Source of the DNA: CAYMRB01 sp964392615
Lineage (GTDB): Bacteria; Planctomycetota; UBA8108
NCBI GenBank assembly: GCA_964392615.1
Contig: CAYMRB010000064.1
Location: forward strand, 1-30,433
DNA: 30,433 nt
Reading direction: 5' to 3'
The first letter of the stretch is position 1. Each line of letters begins with the position of its first letter. A model generated the notes under the pieces. That model did not search any database and was not told where the DNA came from. It saw nothing but the letters and a program-made list of their open reading frames with translations. A program made the position numbers and the translations under genes. This document shows, in pieces, positions 23,824 to 30,433 of the stretch.

Positions 23824-25092
23824 ATGAAGCTGACCACGCTCGCCGTCAGTGTCCTGATTGCATCGTGTTGCCTCGCCCCTCGGCTGACTGCCGAACCTTC
23901 GGAGAAGAAGTTCCGCCGCATCCCGGTCCAGGAGTTCGCCGACAAGATGAAGGCTGGCTGGATCGGCCAGATGGCAGGTGTCGGTCGGGGCGGTCCGACG
24001 GAGTTCAAGTGGCGAGGCGTGATCATCCCCGAGGACAAGGTGCCGCAGTGGAAGCCGTCGCTGGTCAACCAATTCCACCAGGACGACATCTACGTCGAGA
24101 TGACGTTCGTCCGCACGCTCGAGCAATACGGACTCGACGTCTCCATTCGACAAGCCGGCATCGATTTCGCCAATAGCGGCTACAAGCTCTGGCACGCCAA
24201 CAAGGCCGGACGCGACAACCTGCGCCGTGGCATCGCGCCGCCCGACTCGGGCCATCCCGCGATCAACAAGCATGCCGACGATATCGACTACCAGATCGAG
24301 GCCGACTTCAGCGGCCTGATCGCTCCGGGCATGCCGAACCTCGTCATCGAGCTCGGCGAGAAGTTCGGACGCCTGATGAACTACGGCGACGGCATGTACG
24401 CGGGGCAGTTCGTCGGCGGCATGTACGCCGAGGCGTTCTTCAACGATGACATGGTCGAGGTCGTTCAGGCCGGGCTCGCGTGCATTCCCGCCGAGAGCCA
24501 GTACGCCGGCATGGTGCGCGATCTGCTCGTGTGGTACGAGAAGAACCCCGACGACTGGCAGAAGACCTGGCAGTGGATCGAGGACAAGTACCACAAGGAC
24601 GTCGAGTACACGCACGGGCTGTGCAGCGGTCCCGGCGGCGAGGGTGCGTTCAGCATCGACGCCAAGATCAACGGCGCGTACATCGTCATGGGGCTGCTCT
24701 ACGGCGAGGGCGATCTCGACAAGACGATCGTCATATCGGCGCGGTGCGGGCAGGACTCCGACTGCAATCCGGCGAACGCGGGCGGCGTGCTGTTCACGAC
24801 GCTCGGCTACTCGAAGTTGCCGTCGCGGTTCACGTCGGCGCTCGATTCGAAGGGCAAGTTCAGCCACACGCCGTACGACTTCCCGACGCTGGTCGCGGCC
24901 TCCGAGAAGATCGTCCGTCAGGCGGTCTTGCGCGCCGGCGGACGCATCGAGAAGACCGCGGCGGGTGAGGAGATTCTCCTGATTCCCGTGCAGACGCCGA
25001 AGCCGAGCGCGCTCGAGCACTCGAGGCGTCCCGGACCGATCGCCGAGAGCAAGTTCACGCCGGGCGAGATGGCGAAGATCAAGGCGAAGTGA
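23824..25092 (+). CDS. Secreted ADP-ribosylglycohydrolase-fold protein
   Basis: A 422-residue protein. The signal peptide is MKLTTLAVSVLIASCCLAPRLTA broken at about residue 23, so it is exported. The mature part shows the ADP-ribosylglycohydrolase (PF03747) pattern: WIGQMAGVGRGGPTEF near the start, QDDIYVEMTFV (86-96) in place of the usual G-D-T motif, and CGQDSDCNPANAGGVL (308-323), where Asp311 and Asp313 should bind the metal. Family members remove ADP-ribose from proteins or cleave related N- or O-glycosidic bonds. For an exported protein the substrate may instead be a sugar or nucleoside; this is inference. ATG 23824 has AAGGAG six bases upstream, better than any earlier in-frame start. 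The gap 23708-23823 shows nothing else. Its stop is 14 nt from the stop of the convergent M42 peptidase gene. Confidence 0.85.
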   Translation: MKLTTLAVSVLIASCCLAPRLTAEPSEKKFRRIPVQEFADKMKAGWIGQMAGVGRGGPTEFKWRGVIIPEDKVPQWKPSLVNQFHQDDIYVEMTFVRTLEQYGLDVSIRQAGIDFANSGYKLWHANKAGRDNLRRGIAPPDSGHPAINKHADDIDYQIEADFSGLIAPGMPNLVIELGEKFGRLMNYGDGMYAGQFVGGMYAEAFFNDDMVEVVQAGLACIPAESQYAGMVRDLLVWYEKNPDDWQKTWQWIEDKYHKDVEYTHGLCSGPGGEGAFSIDAKINGAYIVMGLLYGEGDLDKTIVISARCGQDSDCNPANAGGVLFTTLGYSKLPSRFTSALDSKGKFSHTPYDFPTLVAASEKIVRQAVLRAGGRIEKTAAGEEILLIPVQTPKPSALEHSRRPGPIAESKFTPGEMAKIKAK

Positions 25093-25106
25093 ACGGCAAG
25101 CCGGCG

Positions 25107-26120
25107 TCAGCGAGTGACGGTCTCGATGTACGCGAGACACAGGTCGATCGTCGCCTCGACGCCCTTGCGGTGCGTCCGCTCGACGCCGTGTGACGCGGCG
25201 ACGCCGGGGCCGATCAGCCCGACGCGGAAGTCGTTGCCGGCGCGCAGCGCGGCGGAGCCATCTGATCCGTAGTGCGGGTAGACGTCGATCGCGTGCGGGA
25301 TGCGGCGTCCTTCCGCAATCTCGACGAGACGGCGACGCATGCCGAGGTCGTAGGGTCCGCTCGAGTCCTTCGCGCAGATCGAGCATGCCGTCTCGCGGCC
25401 TTCGCAGCTGTCGCCGAGGACGCCCATGTCGATGACGAGGAGCTCCTCGATGCTCGGCGAGTAGCCGCACGTCCCGCCGTGGCCGACCTCTTCGTAGTTC
25501 GAGAAGAACAGCTCGACCGGCGGCGCGACCCCGGCTTCGCGCAAGCGACGCGCGACCTCGAAGAGCACGAAGCAGCCGGCCTTGTTGTCCATGAAGCGCC
25601 CCTTCAGATAGCCGGACGGCAACGCCTGGAAGCGCGGGTCGAAGCACACGAAATCGCCGATGCGGATGCCGAGTCGCCGCGCGTCGTCATCGCTCGCGAC
25701 CTCCTCGTCGAGTCGCACGTGCATGCGCGACGCGTCGCGCTTCGTGTTGCCGACGTCCTTGTTGGCGTGTGTCGACGGGTTGTTGAGGAGGAACGTGCCG
25801 GTGACGATCTTGCCCTCGAGCGTGTGCACGCGCACGTACTCGCCTTCGGCCATGTTCAGCGATAGCCCGCCGACCGCGGAGATCGACAGCGTGCCGTCCT
25901 TGCGAAAGCCGCTGACGACCGCGCCGAGCGTATCGACATGCGCGGCGAGCGCCAGGCGCGGCGCATCGCCGAGCGCACAGCGCACCGCGCCCTTGTTGCT
26001 GAGGACGGGGGCATAGCCGAGTGCCGTGAGCTCGTCGCGGATGTAGCCGCACGCGCGTTCGGTGAAGCCGGTGGGGGAGTCGATCGCGACGAGGTCGGCG
26101 AGGCGGTCGTAGGGGTTCAT
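25107..26120 (-). CDS. M42 family metallopeptidase (glutamyl aminopeptidase / deblocking aminopeptidase type)
   Basis: A 337-residue protein, the usual length. The metal and catalytic residues of the M42/M18/M20 clan are visible: His61 in AAHVDTLG, Asp178 in RFMDNKAG, Glu210-Glu211 in NYEEVGHGG, Asp231 in VIDMGV and His317 in ERTHRKGVE. The first two-thirds includes the inserted dimerisation domain (about 68-165). No signal peptide is present, so it is cytoplasmic. M42 enzymes form dodecameric tetrahedral aminopeptidases that degrade peptides released by proteases. ATG 26120 is preceded by GAGAG. It lies 33 nt after the HEAT-repeat gene and in the same direction, so the two may be co-transcribed. 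Confidence 0.9.
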   Translation of the reverse strand: MNPYDRLADLVAIDSPTGFTERACGYIRDELTALGYAPVLSNKGAVRCALGDAPRLALAAHVDTLGAVVSGFRKDGTLSISAVGGLSLNMAEGEYVRVHTLEGKIVTGTFLLNNPSTHANKDVGNTKRDASRMHVRLDEEVASDDDARRLGIRIGDFVCFDPRFQALPSGYLKGRFMDNKAGCFVLFEVARRLREAGVAPPVELFFSNYEEVGHGGTCGYSPSIEELLVIDMGVLGDSCEGRETACSICAKDSSGPYDLGMRRRLVEIAEGRRIPHAIDVYPHYGSDGSAALRAGNDFRVGLIGPGVAASHGVERTHRKGVEATIDLCLAYIETVTR

Positions 26121-26153
26121 GCTCTCGTTATCGGCTGGATGGGGGCGAGGGGT

Positions 26154-27620
26154 TTACTTCTCGAAGTGGCGCAGCGGTCCGGTGCGCTTCCGTGGGGGGC
26201 CGGTGGACTCGTCGATCCGTGCGAGCGCGACGCGGGCGAGCCTGCGCAGATCGGCCGGTCCCTCACGAGTGACGTGCTCGACGTCCGCGCGGAGCCAATC
26301 TCTGCGAAGCGGCCACAAATCGACGTGCTCGAGCGCCCAGCGCACGAGCCGGACGTTCTTGCTGCGCAAGGCGGCCGGCAGCGCCTGGCGAGCGACCTCG
26401 GGCCGCCTGCGAACGACGTCGTCGGCAGTCCTGCGGGCGGCGTTTCGAGTCGCTTCATGGTCGTGCCCGCAGAGCGGGACGAGCCGGGCGACCCAGGGCA
26501 CGTCGTCCCCATGCGAGAAGTCGCGAAGGCGCTTGAGAGCCCGAACGCGAATCTCTGGGTCGGCCCGCGGAGCTTCCGCTGCCGCGACGAGGGCGTCTCG
26601 GACGCGGTCCTGGTAGCCCATGAGCTCGACCATCTCCATCGCCGCTTCCTGGACGAGTGGGTTCGGATCGACTACACCGCGCAGGAAGTGCGGATCGAGG
26701 TCCGGGAGTCGCGTGACTCGCTCCGGGTCGAGATACGGCTGGCGGTGCCATAGATGCGCGATCGCGCAGATCACGTGAGCGCGCAGCTCCGGGGGGCCGC
26801 TCCACGCGGCGTCGCCAAAGGTCTCGGCTACTCGCGACGGGAACTCGCGACAGCGCGTGAGAACGGTTTCGGGGTAGTAACCGGTCGTCGCGCGGAACTC
26901 GTCGGCGTCGGTGTCGGGGGCCGCTGCTTGCGCGCACCATCGCATGGCTTCGAGCGCGAGGACCTTCGCTGCCTCGAGCGCCGTATCGCGGCCGCGCAGA
27001 TCGTCGGCGTCGCCGTCATCCAGAGGGGCAAGCAGCGTTGGCAGGAGACCGTCGAACGCTTCCGGGGTGCACCAACTCGTGCGGCCGAGCGCGATCGCGG
27101 CCGCCTTGCGCACTTCGAAGCCGTCGTCGTGAAAGCACTGCACGAGGTCGTTCGCGGCCGCCTCGGCCCGCGTGCCGAGGCGGCCGATGAAGTAGGCTGC
27201 CCAGCGCTGTTCCATCGCGTCCTCCGAGTGCAGCATCGACACGAGCGGCGTGGTGGCGGATCCGCCGAGACGCTCGATCGTCGCGGCGATGCGCCCGGTG
27301 GGCGTCGTCGGGAAAACCTGCTGCCAGCTCGGGTCTTCCTGTTTGGCCCACGTGCCCGGCAGACCGGGATGCGGCTTGTACCATCTGTTCGAATCCCCCG
27401 CCGCGGCGCGCGCCACCATCGCCGGCACGGCACGTACGCATTGATTCTCTACGATCTCGTCGAGCAACTCGTTCAGCCCGTCATCCCCTGCGGCGACGAA
27501 CCGTTCGACGAGCGCCTTCTCTTCCCGGATGCGCCAGAGCTCCACGGCCACGAGCGTGGCGATCGGAACGAGCGCCGTACATCCGATGGCGAGGGTCCAC
27601 TTCGCCCACTTGCGCTGCAA
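26154..27620 (-). CDS. Membrane-anchored HEAT-repeat protein
   Basis: A 488-residue protein. An N-terminal signal anchor (WTLAIGCTALVPIATLVAVELW, broken at about residues 8-29) is followed by helical HEAT-like repeats: AIERLGGS-type helices, QRWAAYFIGRLG, FEVRKAAAIALGR, VQEAAMEMVELM, IRVRALKRLRDF, HEATRNAARRTADDVV and VRLVRWALEHV. These repeats make curved scaffolds for protein binding; there is no catalytic motif. The C-terminus ends in a basic tail (PPRKRTGPLRHFEK). A paralogous tail of a decayed copy lies just upstream at 27896-28157. It probably shares a transcript with the M42 peptidase gene. Function unknown. Confidence 0.75.
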   Translation of the reverse strand: MQRKWAKWTLAIGCTALVPIATLVAVELWRIREEKALVERFVAAGDDGLNELLDEIVENQCVRAVPAMVARAAAGDSNRWYKPHPGLPGTWAKQEDPSWQQVFPTTPTGRIAATIERLGGSATTPLVSMLHSEDAMEQRWAAYFIGRLGTRAEAAANDLVQCFHDDGFEVRKAAAIALGRTSWCTPEAFDGLLPTLLAPLDDGDADDLRGRDTALEAAKVLALEAMRWCAQAAAPDTDADEFRATTGYYPETVLTRCREFPSRVAETFGDAAWSGPPELRAHVICAIAHLWHRQPYLDPERVTRLPDLDPHFLRGVVDPNPLVQEAAMEMVELMGYQDRVRDALVAAAEAPRADPEIRVRALKRLRDFSHGDDVPWVARLVPLCGHDHEATRNAARRTADDVVRRRPEVARQALPAALRSKNVRLVRWALEHVDLWPLRRDWLRADVEHVTREGPADLRRLARVALARIDESTGPPRKRTGPLRHFEK

Positions 27621-27769
27621 TGTCGGTCTCCGTCGAGGCGGTCAGGTGCGTCCTCCGGCTCTCTGCCTCTCCGAGTGGAGATCGTAGACGAAGACGCCGG
27701 AAAGAGCAGCGGGTTTCGAGGCTGAAGGTGGATGGGCCGCCGGTTCCATGGGCCTCGTGAAGAGATAGG

Positions 27770-27839
27770 CACGCCAAGGCGCAAAGTCCGCCAAGAAGAG
27801 AGGAGCCCTCTTCCCTTGCGAGCTTTGCGCCTTGGCGTG
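27770..27839. repeat. Palindromic 'CACGCCAAGGCGCAAAG' element
   Basis: CACGCCAAGGCGCAAAG (27770-27786) and CTTTGCGCCTTGGCGTG (27823-27839) are perfect 17-bp inverted arms. Inside the 36-nt loop, GAAGAG (27795-27800) and CTCTTC (27808-27813) pair again. The arms belong to a family of intergenic palindromes with 'GCAAAGGCGCAAAG' cores that I recognise from many environmental bacteria; I have not checked copy number here. It lies between the HEAT-repeat gene and its decayed copy. Confidence 0.8.
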
Positions 27840-27895
27840 AGCCCTCTTCGTCGCGGCGACGTTCGTACGTCGAGCTTCGACGGTCGAGTCAGGAT

Positions 27896-28157
27896 TCACT
27901 TGTCGAAGTGGCGCAGAGGTCCGGTGCGCTTCGGCGGCGGCGAGGCCGGGGGCGCGTCGAGTTGCTTCAGCGTACTGCGAGCCAGTGAGCGCAGGTCGCC
28001 CGATCCCTTGCGAGCGATTCGTTCGACGTCGTCGCGAGGCCAGTCGAGGTTTGTGGGCCAAGCCTTGAGTGCCCAACGGATCAGTCGCGTGTCATCGCTG
28101 CGCAGGGTCGCCCCAGTGCGACCGCGGCCGCTTCACGAACGGACCAGTTCTCGTCGC
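27896..28157 (-). pseudogene. Remnant of a second HEAT-repeat gene
   Basis: On the minus strand, TLRSDDTRLIRWALKAWP and the following residues, ending KRTGPLRHFDK and a TGA at 27896-27898, are a clear paralogue of the C-terminal 70 residues of the neighbouring HEAT protein. Immediately upstream (about 28107-28157), in another frame, DENWSVREAAAVALGRP matches that protein's mid-region repeat FEVRKAAAIALGRTS. The roughly 230 residues that separate these parts in the intact paralogue are missing. This is a tandem duplicate reduced by an internal deletion and a frameshift, with no start codon. The remaining gap 27621-27895 holds only the palindromic element. Confidence 0.75.
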
Positions 28158-28163
28158 GCGCAC

Positions 28164-28197
28164 GAAAAAAAGCAGCGAGTTCGATGAACTCGCTGCT
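28164..28197 (-). terminator. Rho-independent terminator of the xer gene
   Basis: AGCAGCGAGTTC (28171-28182) and GAACTCGCTGCT (28186-28197) form a perfect 12-bp stem with a three-base loop. On the minus strand it is followed by a run of T (the plus-strand A-run at 28165-28171), a textbook intrinsic terminator. It begins about 42 nt after the recombinase stop codon and would also shield the HEAT remnant from read-through. Confidence 0.92.
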
Positions 28198-28239
28198 TTC
28201 TCTCCGCTTCTAAGGCCCCCCTCGAGAGGCCTTTCGTCT

Positions 28240-29379
28240 CTAAGGACGCTGATGCGCTTCTTCGTAGGCCTTCTGCGTGCGCTGTGTCGTGACGTGCGTG
28301 TAGATCTGCGTCGTCGACAGGTGCTTGTGACCGAGGAGCTCCTGCACCATGCGCAGGTTGGCACCGCGGTCGAGGAGGTGCGTCGCAAAGCTGTGGCGCA
28401 GCGTGTGCGGCGACGTCCTCTCGTTCAGGCCCGTGACCTTGATGTACTTGTCGAGGATCTTGCGGATGCTGCGGGACGAGAGGCGATCGCCGAACCGGTT
28501 CAGGAACAGCGCGTCCGGGTCCTCCTCGTTGATCCGCGGCACCTGCGAGCGCGCCTCGACGTAGTTCTTGATCGCCTGCAGCGCGAAGCTGCCGATCGGC
28601 ACGACGCGCTCGCGACGGCCCTTGCCGCGCGCCTTGATGACCTCGGCGGTGAAGTCGAGATCCGTCACGTTCAGCGCGGTCAGCTCGCTGACGCGAAGAC
28701 CCGTCGAGTACAGCGTCTCGAGGATCGCGCGGTCGCGCACCGACTGGAACGAGCTGCCCTGCGGCGCGTTGAGAAGCTTCTCGACCTCGTCCGTCGACAG
28801 GAAGTGAGGCAGCTTCTTCTCGACCTTGGGCGTCTCGATGTCGGTGAGGGGATTCGTCGTGACGTATCCCTTGCGCATCAGGAACTTGTAGAAGCTGCGG
28901 ATCGTCGCGAGCTTGCGGACGACCGTCGTCTTCTGGTAGTTGCGCTCCTTCAGCTGCGCGAGGAACTCACGGACCTGCAGCGTCGTGATGAGCTTCGGAT
29001 CGACCTTCGTTCCGTCGCCCTTCGAGTAGAAGCGCAGGAACTGGTGCAGATCCTTCTCGTACGCGCGGATCGTCTCCGGCGACATGTTGCGCTCGTAGCG
29101 CAGGTACTTGACGAACTCCTCCTCGAAGTTGATCGACTCGAGGGGGCCGTCCAGCGACGACGTGATCTCCGGCATCTCGGACTCGCCGGTGCTCTCCGCG
29201 GGCGCCTCTTCTGGCGTGCTCGGCGGAGGGGTCGTCTCGGGCTCGTTGTTCGTCGTCGGGTTCGTCTCGCTCGCCGACTGGGGGAGCGAAGCGTTTTCGC
29301 GGCTCTCTTCCGTCACGGTCGCGGGTCTCGGCGACTCCGGGATCGAGCCAGCAGTGGTGTCGTGGGTGTGTTCTTCCAT
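28240..29379 (-). CDS. Tyrosine recombinase, XerC/XerD family
   Basis: A protein of about 379 residues. The catalytic set is complete: Arg229 in TGLRVSEL, Lys253 in RGKGRRERVV, His325 and Arg328 in HTLRHSFATHL, His351 in LGHKHLS and the nucleophile Tyr360 in IYTHV. The SAM-like core-binding domain (about 85-180: FVKYLRYERNMSPETIRAYE) precedes it. Xer enzymes resolve chromosome dimers at dif; no phage or integron genes are nearby, so a housekeeping role is likely. Unusually, about 80 acidic and Pro/Thr/Ser-rich residues come before the core-binding domain, whereas XerC/XerD normally begin there and total about 300 residues. Start choice: ATG 29379, with GAAGAG upstream; a GTG at 29394 is an alternative. 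It lies 60 nt after a small acidic protein gene. Confidence 0.9.
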   Translation of the reverse strand: MEEHTHDTTAGSIPESPRPATVTEESRENASLPQSASETNPTTNNEPETTPPPSTPEEAPAESTGESEMPEITSSLDGPLESINFEEEFVKYLRYERNMSPETIRAYEKDLHQFLRFYSKGDGTKVDPKLITTLQVREFLAQLKERNYQKTTVVRKLATIRSFYKFLMRKGYVTTNPLTDIETPKVEKKLPHFLSTDEVEKLLNAPQGSSFQSVRDRAILETLYSTGLRVSELTALNVTDLDFTAEVIKARGKGRRERVVPIGSFALQAIKNYVEARSQVPRINEEDPDALFLNRFGDRLSSRSIRKILDKYIKVTGLNERTSPHTLRHSFATHLLDRGANLRMVQELLGHKHLSTTQIYTHVTTQRTQKAYEEAHQRP

Positions 29380-29439
29380 GGTCTCTTCAACCACTTTTCG
29401 CCTTGCGAGCGCTGTTCACGTGTTCCGGAGCTGCCGCGC

Positions 29440-29643
29440 TCAGAGGCACCTCAAACGTTCCGGAACCAGGCCTTCCATCATCTCGTAGGCCTCCTCTCGA
29501 CGGATGCCGCCCTCCTCGTCGTCCGCGCTCATCATCAGTGTGCGCAGTAGATCGAGGGGGTCATCGGCGTCGAAGAGGAAGCAGTGTTCGCGTTCCTCCT
29601 TCACCAAGAAAACCGTGTCGGTGATGGCTGCCGACCTGTGCAT
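29440..29643 (-). CDS. Small acidic hypothetical protein
   Basis: A 67-residue protein that I do not recognise. It reads TDTVFLVKEEREHCFLFD, then DPLDLLRTLMMSADDEEGG, then REEAYEMMEGLVPERL: a short beta hairpin followed by two helices, with many acidic residues. It has no signal peptide or membrane span. GGAAGAGAGC lies about five to eleven bases before the ATG, and it is spaced 60 nt from the recombinase gene in the same direction, so the two probably share a transcript. Natural-looking composition and a good ribosome-binding site support a real gene. Confidence 0.6.
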   Translation of the reverse strand: MHRSAAITDTVFLVKEEREHCFLFDADDPLDLLRTLMMSADDEEGGIRREEAYEMMEGLVPERLRCL

Positions 29644-29955
29644 GAACAGCTCTCTTCCGGCTGTGCCGAAATCCCGTCCCGAATCGCCGGGTCCTCGGGG
29701 AGGCGCACACCGCCTTGGCCCGCGAGGCCCCGCGACGAGTCAGGCTACGCCGCCCGACTGCTGTGAATATCGGCAGTGGACGCCCGGTCCTTCGGCCATT
29801 TCTTTTTTTCCGGCGGGTGTCGGAAGAAGTTCCGAAAAACCCTCAAGTCGAGGCGAAGGGGGAGCCGATAACCCGGATACGGACGCCGCCGCACACGCCT
29901 CCCACGGCGTCAGGAGTGGCGTTTTCCGGGCGCTGAAGCCCGATGTCGACGTGCG
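29644..29955. other. Intergenic region upstream of the small-protein/xer operon
   Basis: No gene is seen in these 312 bases. It includes a locally AT-rich block (about 29798-29840) with a T-run at 29803-29809 and the perfect inverted repeat TCGGAA-GAAG-TTCCGA at 29820-29835, which could be an operator or part of the promoter for the minus-strand operon. A 5-bp hairpin CGGGC/GCCCG at 29927-29942 follows the nickel transporter stop but lacks a T-run. Confidence 0.4.
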
Positions 29956-30433
29956 TCAGAATCCGAGCCAGTCGAGCGTGGCCCGGATCTCCGTCTGGCC
30001 CGAGATCCACGTCCGCACGACGAAGAACGCGCCGAGGCCGGCGATAAACAGGCAGGACGCCGCCGGTAGGACGCGCAGGGCCGCGAACGCGAACCGGTCG
30101 AGCGACGCGAGGAACTCGGGCGCGAACACCCGTCGCAGAAACGCGAGCTCCTGGAAGAACGCGTTCTCGCGTATTCGGCCGCGCGCCAGGGCCTTACCGG
30201 TGATCAGCAGGACGCCGATCAGGATCAGCACGCACCCGAGCCCGAGGCCGAACATCAGCAGGCACAGAAGCCCGAGAACGAGGTGCTTCGGCTGCTGCAG
30301 CGCGATCAGGATGACGACGATCGCGGCGGGGCACGGCAGCAGGCCACCCGAGAAGCCGAGCGTCAACAGCTCGATCAGGCGCGGGCGATCGCCGCGGAAG
30401 ACGCCCGTGTGTTCGTGGGCGTGCGAGTGGGTG
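29956..30433 (-). CDS. NicO/RcnA-like nickel/cobalt transporter, C-terminal part (5' end outside window)
   Basis: About 158 residues are visible; the frame runs off the window edge. The first visible residues, THSHAHEHTGVFRGDRP, are a His-rich loop of the kind that binds Ni or Co in RcnA-type proteins. It is followed by ELLTLGFSGGLLPCPAA, the conserved Gly-Pro-Cys-Pro motif of the NicO family, then membrane spans (IVVILIAL, LVLGLLCLLMFGLGLGCVLILIGVLLI, and a last one near AALRVLPAASCLFIAGLGAFFVV). The protein is thus an inner-membrane permease for Ni2+/Co2+; RcnA relatives export the metal, and export is the better guess because of the His-rich loop. The TTG at 30366 is not the start, since the conserved sequence continues upstream of it. 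Confidence 0.85.
   Translation of the reverse strand, partial: THSHAHEHTGVFRGDRPRLIELLTLGFSGGLLPCPAAIVVILIALQQPKHLVLGLLCLLMFGLGLGCVLILIGVLLITGKALARGRIRENAFFQELAFLRRVFAPEFLASLDRFAFAALRVLPAASCLFIAGLGAFFVVRTWISGQTEIRATLDWLGF

Noticed and set aside
23788..25647. Open frame of about 620 codons on the minus strand across the ADP-ribosylglycohydrolase and M42 genes
   Set aside because: It crosses two well-supported genes and shows only low-complexity Arg/Leu/Val sequence.
27642..28076. Possible 144-residue gene on the minus strand
   Set aside because: The frame runs through the palindromic element and the HEAT remnant in a wrong frame; it is a typical spurious product of this repeat.
28069..29550. 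Open frame of about 490 codons on the plus strand opposite the xer gene
   Set aside because: The minus-strand recombinase has all catalytic residues and a terminator; the opposite translation has no domain.

Overview
The window reads as chromosomal DNA of a high-GC bacterium, most likely a member of the Planctomycetota. The gene content points that way: an ECF-type sigma factor paired with a Ser/Thr kinase that carries a C-terminal WD40 propeller, a second ECF-like sigma factor with the planctomycete-style 'HDLTQDAFVELL' region 2, a DUF1080 (3-keto-disaccharide hydrolase) protein, a secreted ADP-ribosylglycohydrolase-fold protein and many large multidomain proteins. Codons strongly favour G/C at the third position. 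No rRNA, tRNA, CRISPR array or complete transposable element was seen. The species assignment is inference.

Layout. 1-654 (+): 3' end of an ankyrin-repeat protein behind a hexanucleotide-repeat linker. 655-5864 (-): four consecutive lipoprotein genes, in transcription order a CsgG-like protein, a FlgO-like/trypsin-like protease fusion, an LpoB-like protein and a COG3014-like protein. 6185-7462 (-): DUF1080 protein. 7667-11722 (-): giant Ser/Thr kinase with a degenerate ATPase and TPR repeats. 11905-16263 (-): a 1452-residue membrane protein joining two rhodanese domains, a YidC/Oxa1-like insertase core, a PEP-synthase/rifampicin-phosphotransferase-like module and a PilZ domain. 16601-17218 (-): ECF-like sigma factor. 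17389-19494 (-): secreted S9 peptidase. 19842-23707 (+): sigma factor plus kinase-WD40 gene, the latter broken by a frameshift. 23824-25092 (+): ADP-ribosylglycohydrolase-like protein. 25107-26120 (-): M42 aminopeptidase. 26154-27620 (-): HEAT-repeat membrane protein, with a decayed tandem copy at 27896-28157. 28240-29643 (-): XerC/XerD recombinase and a small acidic protein, ended by a textbook intrinsic terminator. 29956-30433 (-): C-terminal part of a NicO/RcnA-like Ni/Co transporter, cut by the window edge.

How the genes may work together. The lipoprotein block looks like one envelope operon (gaps of 62, 44 and 21 nt) built around a CsgG-type outer-membrane pore and an LpoB-type activator. 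Two kinases and two sigma factors suggest dense signalling capacity. The strongest candidate for something undescribed is the 11905-16263 protein, whose domain order I do not recognise from any characterised protein; the PilZ domain suggests cyclic-di-GMP control of a membrane-tethered phosphotransferase. Intergenic regions carry two families of palindromic repeats: a 'GCAGYCCGTTGA' REP-like element and a 'CACGCCAAGGCGCAAAG' element. All identities rest on motif recognition by eye; no database search was run.
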